A stretch of DNA of 50,846 nt from a virus. The translations under genes were made by a program, and so were the position numbers. The stretch lies in the IMG/VR virus record IMGVR_UViG_3300007074_000017, positions 1 to 50,846 of that record, one strand, 5' to 3'. Of this stretch, positions 32,113-40,783 are shown one piece after another; positions within the stretch are counted from its first letter, which is position 1, and every line of letters begins with the position of its first letter. The notes under the pieces are model-generated. The model worked only from the letters and a program-made list of their open reading frames with translations. It had not been told where the DNA came from and made no database searches.

Positions 32113-33444
32113 TTAATTATCTACCCAATCGTTCCAATCATCCGTTAACAAATTCGTTCCACTCTTTTGCTTTTCGCCACAAGTCCCAGAAGGCAAGTTC
32201 GGCGGTTTGTTCGACCACTGAGTTGCCAATGGCACGGTGAAGATCCTCTGTAAAGTTGTACCCATTAATTGAATACTCCACGCTGGATTCAACCGTGCGG
32301 GGCTCTTCCCATTCGTGCTGATAAATTCCTTGACCTGCGGGAAATCGGTGTTCATAACGACAGCATTCGGTAGCTGACTGAGGTGTGGCCTTTCCTTTGA
32401 GTCGAAATGTTCCTGCGAGTTCGCCCCCTTGTAGTCTCTGGTTGCTGGTGTCGGCCAATTCTTCATCTCTCCGTACACTGCTGCATCCCTCATATTTGAG
32501 AAGCTGCTCCTGCCCGGTCTTGTTTCGTTCATCTCCTTGTCTATCGCTTTGTCCGTCTTTGGGGGCAGTTGATCCATCGTTGTTGGTGTTGGCCAATTCT
32601 TCGCTGCATTGCTCAGTCCTTGCTGTTTGCTCTTGGCACTCCTTCTGTCTGAGCAATCTGGTGTTGGCCAATTCAGTGCTTGGTGAGTCAGAGATGTATT
32701 TTTCTTCATTCCGTCTGCCGTGTAATAAGCAGTCCCTTTCCACACCCATCCTAACTCTTTTGCTCTCTCCGGTGATATCTCTCCTTGTTGTGTTGTCGCA
32801 GGGGTCGCCCAGTTCAAAACCTTGCTGTTCAAGTCTATCGTCCATCCCTTCTCCTCTTTGCGTTGGTAATTTCCCGACTCTGGTAGGTCTAGGCTCCGGA
32901 AGTCCCGGCTCTGCGGAGTTGGCCACCCTAATTGCGAGGATGAACAATCTTTCCCGCCGTTGAGGAGCGCCAATTTCTTCCGCTGAGTATATTCCTGCCT
33001 CAACGAAGTAGTCCATTTCTTCCAGTTCACGTTTAACCACGTCGAACCCGAGTGTAAGGTGACCTGCGACATTCTCAAAGAAACACCATCCGGGTTTAAT
33101 AGTTCTGACGTGTTCTCGAATGAAGGGCCACAGGTGACGTGGGTCATTTTCTCCTGCTCGGTTACCAGCCAGGGAAAATGGCTGACAAGGGTATCCGCCA
33201 ATAATTCCATCAATGAGTCCTCGAAACGGTTCCGGATTGAAGGTTTTAAGATTCGTCCAGATAGGTGCTGGAGCCACCAGACCCGCTTCCATTGCAGCAA
33301 GAAGGTTTTCCACGATAAAGGCTTCGATTTCCACATAAGCACAGGCTCTAACTTCTCGAAATATTCTTTCAAGTCCTCTTTCGATTCCACGTATTCCGGG
33401 GCATAGACTGATGATAACGGGTGATTGTTTGGTAAAATCCACAT
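32113..33444 (-). CDS. Full-length overlapping frame with WPTP repeats
   Basis: A 443-codon frame on the same strand starts at ATG 33444, two bases before the methyltransferase GTG (ATGTG), directly after the TAA of the primase gene, and ends 5 nt before the next ATG. It contains five 'NWPTP-x-D' type units (NWPTPTTMDQ, NWPTPATRDYKG) and 'RLNPAWSIQLMG', a block resembling the 'LNPxWVEWLMG' ends of phage proteins near methyltransferases. Its C-terminus LTDDWNDWVDN matches that of the next gene in the same frame. It may be a true overlapping gene or a by-product of the methyltransferase repeats. Confidence 0.45.
   Translation of the reverse strand: MWILPNNHPLSSVYAPEYVESKEDLKEYFEKLEPVLMWKSKPLSWKTFLLQWKRVWWLQHLSGRILKPSIRNRFEDSLMELLADTLVSHFPWLVTEQEKMTHVTCGPSFENTSELLNPDGVSLRMSQVTLHSGSTWLNVNWKKWTTSLRQEYTQRKKLALLNGGKDCSSSQLGWPTPQSRDFRSLDLPESGNYQRKEEKGWTIDLNSKVLNWATPATTQQGEISPERAKELGWVWKGTAYYTADGMKKNTSLTHQALNWPTPDCSDRRSAKSKQQGLSNAAKNWPTPTTMDQLPPKTDKAIDKEMNETRPGRSSFSNMRDAAVYGEMKNWPTPATRDYKGANSQEHFDSKERPHLSQLPNAVVMNTDFPQVKEFISTNGKSPARLNPAWSIQLMGTTLQRIFTVPLATQWSNKPPNLPSGTCGEKQKSGTNLLTDDWNDWVDN
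32138..33442 (-). CDS. Cytosine-C5 DNA methyltransferase (Dcm-like), dual-frame gene
   Basis: A 434-aa protein starting at GTG 33442. Motif I 'ISLCPGIRGIERGL' (11-24), motif IV 'GGYPCQPFSLAGNRAGE' (Cys 86), motif VI 'FENVAGH', motif VIII 'EEIGAPQRRERLFI' and C-terminal 'LHRAIGNSVVEQTAEL' (IX-X) are all present. The middle (about 190-340) has repeated 'ELANT/ELADT' units typical of this phage family. It is overlapped over its entire length by another open frame on the same strand. It transfers methyl groups to cytosine; target unknown. Confidence 0.85.
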   Translation of the reverse strand: MDFTKQSPVIISLCPGIRGIERGLERIFREVRACAYVEIEAFIVENLLAAMEAGLVAPAPIWTNLKTFNPEPFRGLIDGIIGGYPCQPFSLAGNRAGENDPRHLWPFIREHVRTIKPGWCFFENVAGHLTLGFDVVKRELEEMDYFVEAGIYSAEEIGAPQRRERLFILAIRVANSAEPGLPEPRPTRVGKLPTQRGEGMDDRLEQQGFELGDPCDNTTRRDITGESKRVRMGVERDCLLHGRRNEEKYISDSPSTELANTRLLRQKECQEQTARTEQCSEELANTNNDGSTAPKDGQSDRQGDERNKTGQEQLLKYEGCSSVRRDEELADTSNQRLQGGELAGTFRLKGKATPQSATECCRYEHRFPAGQGIYQHEWEEPRTVESSVEYSINGYNFTEDLHRAIGNSVVEQTAELAFWDLWRKAKEWNEFVNG

Positions 33445-35793
33445 TTATATTTGTTTGTTGGTTAATTCTAATTCGTCTATTGCATGTTCAGTACTGCCTA
33501 CTCTAACATAGCTCCTTTGATTTCCATACTTCTTGTAGCTCAGTGTTCCGCATCGCTTCCACCCCTCTAAATTCAGAAGCGCATTATGGATATACTTGGT
33601 ATTGTAAGCGTTCATATCTGCTAAATTGTTGTTGAACAGCTCGCACCAAACCTCTGCGGTGCAAATCTTATCTCTGCGAACTGTTCCTTCCTGATCTCTG
33701 GTGCTGGTGTAGGACACCCGCTCATACCGGCTCATCTGCTCCCAATTCGCTGGAAGTAGCATCTCCGCAAACCCTTCAATGAGTCCTGCACGCTCGTCCG
33801 ATTCGGTGTGAAGTCGTTGTTGTTCTCCCGCCATTTCTTCTAGTGCTTTGGTTAAGTACAGTTTCTCCCCTTCTTTGTATCTGTAAACGGCCTCTGCCCA
33901 AATTTCGTCCGCATTGATCGTTCCAGGTATGTACTTCTTAGTAACCGAAAGCGGCCAAAAACGTCTGCCCCCTGTGGGGTCTTTCATAAAAGACCATTCG
34001 TTCGTAGACCCAAAAAACACACCTTGGCGTTTAAAGTTCGTGTTGTACCTCATAAAAGGCGGACGGAAACGATCTTCGCGCTTAGATATAAAATTCTTAA
34101 CCGCCTCGATATCCCCTTTTTTAATCGCTGATAACTCAGCCATCTCGATGATCCACGCTCCCTGAAGTTGAATGTATGCGTCTTTACCTGTCACGCTGTC
34201 TAAGGTGTCTGAGAACCATTCTCCGCCCAAGTCGTATAAAAGCGAACTCTTACCTTGCCCCTGCCCGCCAATAGTTACGACCATATAGTCGAACTTGCAA
34301 CCCGGTTCGTGAACTCTGGCGACTGCAGCCACAAGCGACTTTCGAGTAACGGCTCGGGTGTATTCCGAATCCGGTGCGCCAAGTTGGTCGATGAACAGCG
34401 TATCCAGTCTAGGCACGTCGTCCCAAATCAGTTTCGCTAGATATTCTTTAACCGGATGGAAGGTGTTGTCTCTACAAGCAAGCACAAAAGCATCCTTGCT
34501 CTTAGCGGTGTGATACATGTTGTAACTTTTTTCAAAGTAGTGTCTCACGCCCGATTCGTCGTCGTCTCCTACCTCTCTAATCTTCTTATCAGAATGCCAA
34601 GGCACACCGCCTTTTGCATAAAGTCGGTAGTCGAACTCATTGGCTGAAAATCTACCTTTGAGATTCGGATCATTGCGAAGAACCAGTAAGAAGTTATCTA
34701 TGGTTGGTGCGTATTCGTGTTGTTTGTTCACTTCCATCTGACCGAGCCAGTCTGTACCCCCTTCGGTAATACTATCACCTAGTTTGAAAATGCCTAGCTC
34801 CTGAATTACTTTTGGGTCTGTCCGTGCTAAGTTATTCATGGATTGGAAAGATATTTTTTGCGTACCATCCCCGTCCATCACCCCAAACTTATGGATGCGA
34901 ACTAGATCGAAAGCATTATGTATGTGACCATTGTTTGCCGGGTCCGTGGAGTGGTGGCTGTACAGAAACTTGTCCTGGTAAACAAGTGCCCCTGAACTAC
35001 CTTGCCCCTCAGTATAGGTGTACCTGCCCTCTCCTGCCTCCACATACGTCTCAGGGATGAACTCTTCTATGGCTTGATGGATACTATAAACCCTGCAAAA
35101 TGCGCCGATCACACCTTCTTTCTCAAGCGGGTCTTCTTGCTTTTTAAGGTCAGAGCGTATAATCTCACTCTCCGTTGGGCAAAGAGGCCATTCCGAGACG
35201 TTCTTCCAATCCCTGTATTCGGCTAAAGTATCGTCTACGCCTAGCCATTTACCTTCTTGCTCTTTAAAGTAATAATCACCGTCCTTCGCCGTAGATGGCC
35301 AGTACATCAACCGCTCAGACTGAAAAGTAGTACGGTCGAAATATTTCATACCTACCCCATCTGCAATCTTGCGCCCTAGCGCCTCGTACTCTTCCGGTGA
35401 TGCAGGTCTGTCAAGCGGCAGTACCAAGCGAAACCTTGGGGCGATCATGGAATGCTTATGGGTGGAATATACGACCGCTGCTATTGGGAAGTACATACAA
35501 AAGTCATCCCACAGTTCAGAGTATCCAAAATCTATATCTAAAGTTAATATTTGACGGTGCTTGATAAACCCTTTAGCCCTTCTGCCTTCTAAAAGATACC
35601 CGCCAACAAAACCACCAACGTCTTTAATCTCATCTTGTCTTGGCCTAGGAGAGGACATGTATGAGGCATAACTCTCCGCTGTCCGGTGAGTTTGAGACAG
35701 ACGCTTTGTAATCTTAGCCCACGGCCACTGCTCGTTGTGATAGGCGGCTTGGCGATGGGGCGTTGTTGCTATGTCTAATGGGGTTGCGTTCAT
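33445..35793 (-). CDS. Primase-helicase: AEP-like N-terminus plus VirE-type ATPase
   Basis: A 782-aa protein. The N-terminal part has 'ILTLDIDFG' (82-90) and 'STHKHS' (about 109-114), fitting an archaeo-eukaryotic-type primase-polymerase domain. The C-terminal half has Walker A 'GGQGQGKSSLL' (about 506-516), 'GAWIIEMAEL' and 'FFGSTNEWSFMKDPTGGRRFWPL', the hallmarks of the VirE (virulence-associated E) family. It would make primers and unwind DNA at the phage origin. It overlaps the methyltransferase gene upstream by ATGA, and its TAA abuts the ATG of 33444. Confidence 0.88.
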   Translation of the reverse strand: MNATPLDIATTPHRQAAYHNEQWPWAKITKRLSQTHRTAESYASYMSSPRPRQDEIKDVGGFVGGYLLEGRRAKGFIKHRQILTLDIDFGYSELWDDFCMYFPIAAVVYSTHKHSMIAPRFRLVLPLDRPASPEEYEALGRKIADGVGMKYFDRTTFQSERLMYWPSTAKDGDYYFKEQEGKWLGVDDTLAEYRDWKNVSEWPLCPTESEIIRSDLKKQEDPLEKEGVIGAFCRVYSIHQAIEEFIPETYVEAGEGRYTYTEGQGSSGALVYQDKFLYSHHSTDPANNGHIHNAFDLVRIHKFGVMDGDGTQKISFQSMNNLARTDPKVIQELGIFKLGDSITEGGTDWLGQMEVNKQHEYAPTIDNFLLVLRNDPNLKGRFSANEFDYRLYAKGGVPWHSDKKIREVGDDDESGVRHYFEKSYNMYHTAKSKDAFVLACRDNTFHPVKEYLAKLIWDDVPRLDTLFIDQLGAPDSEYTRAVTRKSLVAAVARVHEPGCKFDYMVVTIGGQGQGKSSLLYDLGGEWFSDTLDSVTGKDAYIQLQGAWIIEMAELSAIKKGDIEAVKNFISKREDRFRPPFMRYNTNFKRQGVFFGSTNEWSFMKDPTGGRRFWPLSVTKKYIPGTINADEIWAEAVYRYKEGEKLYLTKALEEMAGEQQRLHTESDERAGLIEGFAEMLLPANWEQMSRYERVSYTSTRDQEGTVRRDKICTAEVWCELFNNNLADMNAYNTKYIHNALLNLEGWKRCGTLSYKKYGNQRSYVRVGSTEHAIDELELTNKQI

Positions 35794-36611
35794 TGGTTTA
35801 GCCCTTTAAAAATATGTGCAATTACATCTACTGTCCAGCCGTTTCCAAGCATTTTATACCGGTTTGTTTTTGCAACACAATCGGTATATCCAATCGGTAC
35901 TGTTTGTAATTTTTCACATTCAGTAGGCGTTAGCATACGGTGTGCTTCTCTGTCACCATCTAAAAAGCCTTCTCTTATACTTACTGCTGGTCTTGAACTC
36001 CCTCTTATACCTTTCCAATATGTTGCAGTTAACGTATTGAAAATTTGTTTACGTTTAAAAACTCTATCAATACCGCAACTTGTTGGGAACCCCTCACCAT
36101 CAATATAATCTAAAACATTGTATTCCGATTGTTTCGGTTGTTCTACATTCGGTATATTAGTCCAGTACAATCTTCGCCCTGCTTGTGGTACAAATTTAGC
36201 ACTTGTAATTTCAATAGGTTTTACACCCAATGCTTCTGTAATTACATCTTTCCACTCCTTCTTCATAATCACATTTTCAAGTAAAAAGTAAGTTGGTTTC
36301 ACTTCGTTTAATACCCTTACAAATTCCCAAAACAATTTACTACTTACATCTTCAAAGTTTAACTGTTTCCCCGCAAAACTAAACCCTTGACACGGAGAGC
36401 CACCAATCACCAAATCTATCTTGTGAGGGATGAACCAAGGGTCAACCTGCGTTACATCTCCGATATGGGTGATATCCGGATAATTAGCTTTGCTTACTTG
36501 AATCGCATATTTGTCGATTTCAGAGGCGTAGTAATTGGTTACGGGAATACCAGCTCTTTCCAGAGCAATCCGCCCGCAAGACATCCCGTCGAATAGTGAT
36601 AATATGTTCAT
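35790..36611 (-). CDS. Cytosine-C5 DNA methyltransferase, compact DNMT-like
   Basis: A 273-aa protein. Motif I 'LSLFDGMSCGRIAL' (4-17), motif IV 'GGSPCQGFSFAGKQ' (Cys 74), motif VI 'FLLENV' (about 113-118), motif VIII 'VPQAGRRLYWTN' and motif X 'MLGNGWTVDVIAHI'. The small size and the 'FDGMSCG' opening are typical of Bacteroidota phage Dnmt-type enzymes. Third C5 enzyme of the operon. It ends overlapping the primase start by ATGA. Confidence 0.88.
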   Translation of the reverse strand: MNILSLFDGMSCGRIALERAGIPVTNYYASEIDKYAIQVSKANYPDITHIGDVTQVDPWFIPHKIDLVIGGSPCQGFSFAGKQLNFEDVSSKLFWEFVRVLNEVKPTYFLLENVIMKKEWKDVITEALGVKPIEITSAKFVPQAGRRLYWTNIPNVEQPKQSEYNVLDYIDGEGFPTSCGIDRVFKRKQIFNTLTATYWKGIRGSSRPAVSIREGFLDGDREAHRMLTPTECEKLQTVPIGYTDCVAKTNRYKMLGNGWTVDVIAHIFKGLNQ

Positions 36612-36616
36612 ATTAG

Positions 36617-38599
36617 TTATTTTTTATAGTAAAATGATTCTTCTCCTGCAGCTTTTAAAGGCATATCTTTTGCCCAATCTGGAAGCATTAGCATTAGCCT
36701 GTTAACTTCATCTAACGACCCCACACCAACCGGCATTTCGGTAACTGACTCATCGTGTACATGTAAAACGGTTTTGTATCCTGCTCGGTCTAAGTTCTGC
36801 AAACCGTTCATCAATATATCCCTAGCGGTTGCTTGCGCACAATTTTCCGCCAATTTCCCAGAATACGTGTCCATCTTACACCATTTTTTTTTGGTCTGGT
36901 CAACCCCCCAATATACAATTCGCTCTCCGTATTCTCCTTCCTCGAGAGATGTGCTTATATAGACCAACTCCCTACCACTAGGCAACGTAAAAAATAATGA
37001 ATTACCTACCGTGTGGAATGAAAGTCCTCTATTTGGTGCTAAGTATTCACTTCTTACTAGCGTTTCGTGTACATACACTTTGGTCTTAGTTTTTATAGCT
37101 TGTATAGCTTGTATAGCAGCAGCCTGTAATGCGTACCAAAAACTTACAATGCTTGGGTTAGCGTTGCGCCACCCTTTCACAATAGCGGGCAGTTCTTCCT
37201 CGGTAAGGCCAGAGTTCAGAGCCCCTCCGTTTATTAGCGCACCTACGGATCCCTGATAACCAAGTAAAAGCGTACTTATTTTACCCTTTTGTCGCCAATG
37301 CGAATCTTTGGTTATACTTTCAACAGGTATGTTAAACATTTTGGCCGCTGTCATTTCGTAAATCTTACCGTGTGTACGGAACACTTCGAGCGCCCACTCC
37401 TCTCCTGCGAGCCACGCTATGACAACTCCTTCAATCGCACTATAATCTGAAATGATGAATCGCTTACCAGGTGCGGGTATAAGCGAACTTCGTAATAAGG
37501 AAGAGAGCGTATCGGGTATAGCCCCGTAGGTGAACTCAAGCCAGTCAGGATCATTCAGCATGACTAAATCACGTATAGGTTCTATGTTCTTGACATTTCC
37601 TCTTGGAAAGTTTCCGGTCTGTATCAACCTGTGAGAATCTCTCCCCGTGCGATTAGCACCATAATATTGGTGAACACCTCGAATCCGTCCATCCTTGCAC
37701 ACGCATTCTAGCATCCTCGGGTATTTCTTCACAGAGGTTTTGGAACCCTCTTGGCGTATCTGAAGTACGCGCTTAACCACTTCGCTATCCGTGCTTTTCA
37801 GGATAACGGGTATGCTTTCCTTATTTAAGGATTTTATATCTTCGCCTGTTTCTTTAAAGAGCCACTTCTTCAACTGCGCTACACTCTTAGGGTTATCTAG
37901 TCCTGTCAGTTTCTCCGCTTCGGTAAGTAGGTTAGCTTCATAGTGGTTAATGAGCGCTATAGCATTGCGCACAAAGGGTATGTTAATGCCGACACCGTTC
38001 TTATTTATCTTCATATCTAAACACCACTGTTTATGCTCGAACTCACTTATATTGTAGAAACTTAACTTCTTAGAAATCTCCCACTCTGCTTCTACATCCT
38101 TCTTACAGTAATCTATGAACTGCGCCCACTTGACAGGATCGTGCTCAGGCAGGTTTCGGGTTCTGAAATCATTGGCTTTTGTGGGTTTACAAGGTACACA
38201 AAAATATCTAATTAGTGCAGACCCGCTTTTATCTTTTTGATTCTCTAAGTTTAGAACAGCTGCTGCTTGTTCCAGATTCATAGGCAGTCCACACATTGCC
38301 GTACGCACCTGTGTACATTCCCACTGCTCAACCGGCAATTCTATCCCGAGCCATGATTCTAATTGCGAAATCTCGAAGGCGGCGTTGAAGGCTTTCTTCT
38401 TTATATCCGGATTAGTTAAATCTGAAATTATATATACCGGTATGGGGTTTCCTTTCAGTAAGTCCACGCAGTGCGTAGGGTTGTCATCGTATTTGAATCC
38501 GAATAAAATAACCTCCACTTCCTCAGCATAACGATAAGCTCCGGCTTTCAGCAGATCAATTTCACAATACGTTTCTATGTCGATGTGGAGTGAAGTCAT
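36617..38599 (-). CDS. DNA polymerase, family A, with 3'-5' exonuclease domain
   Basis: A 660-aa protein. Exonuclease motifs: 'LHIDIETY' (D7, E9), 'AFNAAFEISQLESWL' and 'DYCKKDVEAEWEI'. Polymerase motif A 'FIISDYSAIEG' (about 381-391), motif B 'RQKGKISTLLLGYQG' (about 427-441) and motif C 'VLHVHDESV' (about 612-620). All catalytic aspartates are present. It replicates phage DNA. Its start overlaps the stop of the 56-aa gene upstream (ATGA). Confidence 0.92.
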   Translation of the reverse strand: MTSLHIDIETYCEIDLLKAGAYRYAEEVEVILFGFKYDDNPTHCVDLLKGNPIPVYIISDLTNPDIKKKAFNAAFEISQLESWLGIELPVEQWECTQVRTAMCGLPMNLEQAAAVLNLENQKDKSGSALIRYFCVPCKPTKANDFRTRNLPEHDPVKWAQFIDYCKKDVEAEWEISKKLSFYNISEFEHKQWCLDMKINKNGVGINIPFVRNAIALINHYEANLLTEAEKLTGLDNPKSVAQLKKWLFKETGEDIKSLNKESIPVILKSTDSEVVKRVLQIRQEGSKTSVKKYPRMLECVCKDGRIRGVHQYYGANRTGRDSHRLIQTGNFPRGNVKNIEPIRDLVMLNDPDWLEFTYGAIPDTLSSLLRSSLIPAPGKRFIISDYSAIEGVVIAWLAGEEWALEVFRTHGKIYEMTAAKMFNIPVESITKDSHWRQKGKISTLLLGYQGSVGALINGGALNSGLTEEELPAIVKGWRNANPSIVSFWYALQAAAIQAIQAIKTKTKVYVHETLVRSEYLAPNRGLSFHTVGNSLFFTLPSGRELVYISTSLEEGEYGERIVYWGVDQTKKKWCKMDTYSGKLAENCAQATARDILMNGLQNLDRAGYKTVLHVHDESVTEMPVGVGSLDEVNRLMLMLPDWAKDMPLKAAGEESFYYKK

Positions 38600-38766
38600 T
38601 TTGTTAGGTAGGTATTTGGTAAGTTTAAAACTTTAAGTAGTGTTATTATGCCTGTTGGCCCCTCTTTTATTCTATTGCAGTAAGCGCAATCTTCTTTAGT
38701 ACACTCGTGAGTCTGCCCTGTTGTGGTGACTTCGATTTTGTCTAAATATTTTTTTAAGTCGCTCAT
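38596..38766 (-). CDS. 56-aa protein with Cys cluster, first gene of the leftward replication operon
   Basis: ATG at 38766, TGA at 38596-38598. The product has 'HECTKEDCAYCNR', a C-x4-C-x2-C cluster that with the preceding His could bind zinc. It overlaps the polymerase start by ATGA and lies just downstream of a perfect TAnnTTTG promoter box. It may be a small regulator or polymerase accessory. Confidence 0.6.
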   Translation of the reverse strand: MSDLKKYLDKIEVTTTGQTHECTKEDCAYCNRIKEGPTGIITLLKVLNLPNTYLTK

Positions 38767-38776
38767 TGTGGGACAA

Positions 38777-38784
38777 CAAATGTA
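38777..38784 (-). promoter_or_regulatory. Leftward promoter -7 box for the replication operon
   Basis: Reading on the - strand this is TACATTTG, a perfect TAnnTTTG. It lies 11 nt before the ATG at 38766, giving a very short leader. No clear TTTG at the usual -33 spacing is seen; an A/T-rich stretch takes its place. Confidence 0.5.
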
Positions 38785-38831
38785 TAAATTTATTTCAATA
38801 AAAATTATTTTTTTTTATCGAATATTATTTT

Positions 38832-38839
38832 TATGTTTG
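38832..38839 (+). promoter_or_regulatory. Rightward promoter -7 box for the recombination operon
   Basis: TATGTTTG is a perfect TAnnTTTG box, 33 nt before the ATG at 38872. A run of T (38808-38816) lies in the -33 position. With the facing box at 38777 this makes 38767-38871 a divergent control region of about 105 bp. Confidence 0.55.
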
Positions 38840-38871
38840 TAGTCGACAATTGAAGTAAAACAAAAACAGAA

Positions 38872-39063
38872 ATGGAACTACAAGAAACATGGTGGGAGAA
38901 GTTAGATGGGCTAACTACTAAAGAGTGCATGCCTTTAGAGGGCACACCTCAGCAAACCATTTACTCTGCCCTTAGAGATAATAAGCGCAAACTGAAGGGT
39001 CGGCAGTTCCGCATCCAGACAGACAAGAAGAGTAAGGCTCAATTTGTTTGTCGCTTAAAATAG
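38872..39063 (+). CDS. Small basic protein, possible DNA-binding regulator
   Basis: A 63-aa basic protein with a short helix-turn-helix-like region (QQTIYSALRDNKRKLKGRQFRIQTDKK). First gene after the rightward promoter, with the A-rich leader AAACAAAAACAGAAATG. It may regulate the divergent operons, but no family is recognised. Confidence 0.55.
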   Translation: MELQETWWEKLDGLTTKECMPLEGTPQQTIYSALRDNKRKLKGRQFRIQTDKKSKAQFVCRLK

Positions 39064-39078
39064 AAAACCAAAACAAAT

Positions 39079-39594
39079 ATGAAAATAGTAATCAATGTAG
39101 AAGCTGACTCAGTAGAGGAAGCGCAGGCCGCTTTTGCTCAATTAGCAGGCACGGCTCAATTAGCAGGCACAGCGCAAGAAGCTAAAGAAGAAACTGCTCA
39201 GGTAGAAAAGCCGAGAGCATCGCGCGCAAAACCGGTAGATAAAGTTGTAGAAACGCCTGCGGTAGCTGATCCTTTGGTAAACGCTCCTGAGACTAAGGTA
39301 GTACCTATTAATGCTGACCCTCTAGCTGGACAAGCTACATCGGTCGGCCCACTAACTGCCGCTCCGGTAACTCAAACTACCGCTGACCCACTAACTGCTG
39401 CTCCGGTAACTCAAACTGGCCTAATCTCCTTGGCGACGCTTCGTGAGCAAATTGGTAAGATGGGCGACAAGCGTCAGCTAGTTAAAGACTTGATGGGTAA
39501 GTACTTCAAGTCGGACGGACAGCCTTGCGAAAGACCTCCTGACTTACAAGAGAAGGACTACCAGTCATTCTTTGACGCTTTAGAGTGGTTGTAG
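39079..39594 (+). CDS. Linker-rich protein of the recombination operon
   Basis: A 171-aa protein. A beta-strand start (MKIVINVEADSVEEAQAAFAQL) leads to a repeat LAGTAQLAGTAQ, then an Ala/Pro/Thr-rich disordered part with two copies of DPLTAAPVTQT (about 92-112), then a helical C-terminal domain (LISLATLREQIGKMGDKRQLVKDLM...FFDALEWL). The C-terminal domain resembles small helical domains in phage ssDNA-binding or recombination accessory proteins. Leader is AAAACCAAAACAAATATG. Confidence 0.6.
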   Translation: MKIVINVEADSVEEAQAAFAQLAGTAQLAGTAQEAKEETAQVEKPRASRAKPVDKVVETPAVADPLVNAPETKVVPINADPLAGQATSVGPLTAAPVTQTTADPLTAAPVTQTGLISLATLREQIGKMGDKRQLVKDLMGKYFKSDGQPCERPPDLQEKDYQSFFDALEWL

Positions 39595-39598
39595 TATT

Positions 39599-40783
39599 AT
39601 GGGAGAAGCATCAGCACACGCAAAACTATCACCATCGTCTGCAAAGCGGTGGTTAGCCTGCACGCCCTCTGCGCATTTCGAGTCGCAGTTTCCAAACGTG
39701 GAGACTGTGTTCGCCGCAGAGGGCACGCTTGCCCATGCCGTAGCCCAAGAAATATTAGAGTTCAGGCTAGGCTTGCAAACCGAAGAGAGCTACATCGACA
39801 ACCTAATCAAACACCAATCTCATAAGCTGTACGCCGATGAGATGTTAACGCATGCCGAGCAGTACGCTGACTTCTGTCTGTACGATGCAGAAGAGGGTGA
39901 CGTGTGCGCCGTAGAGACTCGGTTAGACATTACGGAGTTCGTGCCGGAAGGGTTCGGTACAGGTGACTTTATGCGCGTTCACATAGAACGCAAAGTATTG
40001 AAGTTCAAAGACCTCAAATATGGAAAGGGCGTTGCCGTTTCGGCTATTGATAACGAGCAGCTCAAAATATACGCATTGGGTGCTCTGGCGTGGTGGGGGT
40101 GGGTGTACGACATCGAAACCGTTGAGGTGAGCATTTATCAGCCTCGCATCAATAACAACTCTACGTGGAGTATATCAGTAGTAGACTTAGTGAACTGGGC
40201 AGAAACGGTCGTTAGACCTAAAGCTAAATTAGCGTTTGTGGGAGAGGGAGAGTTTGTAGTGGGCGACCACTGTAAGTTCTGCCGTGCCAGAGTACGTTGC
40301 CAAGCCTTAGCCGATCATAATTTGGATCTGTTCAAACACGAACTAAAGTCAAGTGAGGAGCTATCCGATGAATCCTTAATCGAAATTGTGAAGAGGGGCA
40401 GCTTACTCGCTGCCTGGTACAAGGATATTGAGGAATATGTGCTGAGTGAGGCGGTCAAAGGGAAGCATTGGGAGGGGTTTAAATTAGTGGAAGGCAAGAG
40501 TAACAGAGTGTTTGTTAGCGCGTCCGCTACGGAGGCTAAACTGCTCGAAGAAGGGTTCACCGATATATACACGCCGGAAGTCTTACTAGGTATAACTGCC
40601 TTAAAGAAGAGTATAGGTGCCAAGGCATTCAAAGCGTTCGTCGAACCAGATTTGCGCAAGCCTGCGGGTAAACCGACTTTGGTGGGCGTGGATGACCCAA
40701 GACCTGCGTTCGATGACGCACTTAGTGTGTTCAAGGATGCTGAGATTTCGGCAGAGATAGGAGAGGAGGGTGATGATGATTAA
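39599..40783 (+). CDS. DUF2800 / RecB-like PD-(D/E)XK exonuclease
   Basis: A 394-aa protein. 'HAKLSPSSAKRWLACTPSAHFE' and 'FAAEGTLAHAVAQEIL' at the N-terminus, a central nuclease core, and 'GDHCKFCRARVRCQAL' (Cys cluster, about 223-238) match DUF2800, a Cas4/AddB-like nuclease family with an Fe-S or zinc cluster. It is a standard partner of DUF2815 and is thought to resect DNA ends for recombination. It overlaps the next gene's start by 8 bases. Confidence 0.85.
   Translation: MGEASAHAKLSPSSAKRWLACTPSAHFESQFPNVETVFAAEGTLAHAVAQEILEFRLGLQTEESYIDNLIKHQSHKLYADEMLTHAEQYADFCLYDAEEGDVCAVETRLDITEFVPEGFGTGDFMRVHIERKVLKFKDLKYGKGVAVSAIDNEQLKIYALGALAWWGWVYDIETVEVSIYQPRINNNSTWSISVVDLVNWAETVVRPKAKLAFVGEGEFVVGDHCKFCRARVRCQALADHNLDLFKHELKSSEELSDESLIEIVKRGSLLAAWYKDIEEYVLSEAVKGKHWEGFKLVEGKSNRVFVSASATEAKLLEEGFTDIYTPEVLLGITALKKSIGAKAFKAFVEPDLRKPAGKPTLVGVDDPRPAFDDALSVFKDAEISAEIGEEGDDD

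Noticed and set aside
32385-32963. + strand 192-codon frame opposite the methyltransferase
   Set aside because: Antisense to a conserved gene with low-complexity Ser/Leu content and no operon context; a consequence of the unusual composition there.
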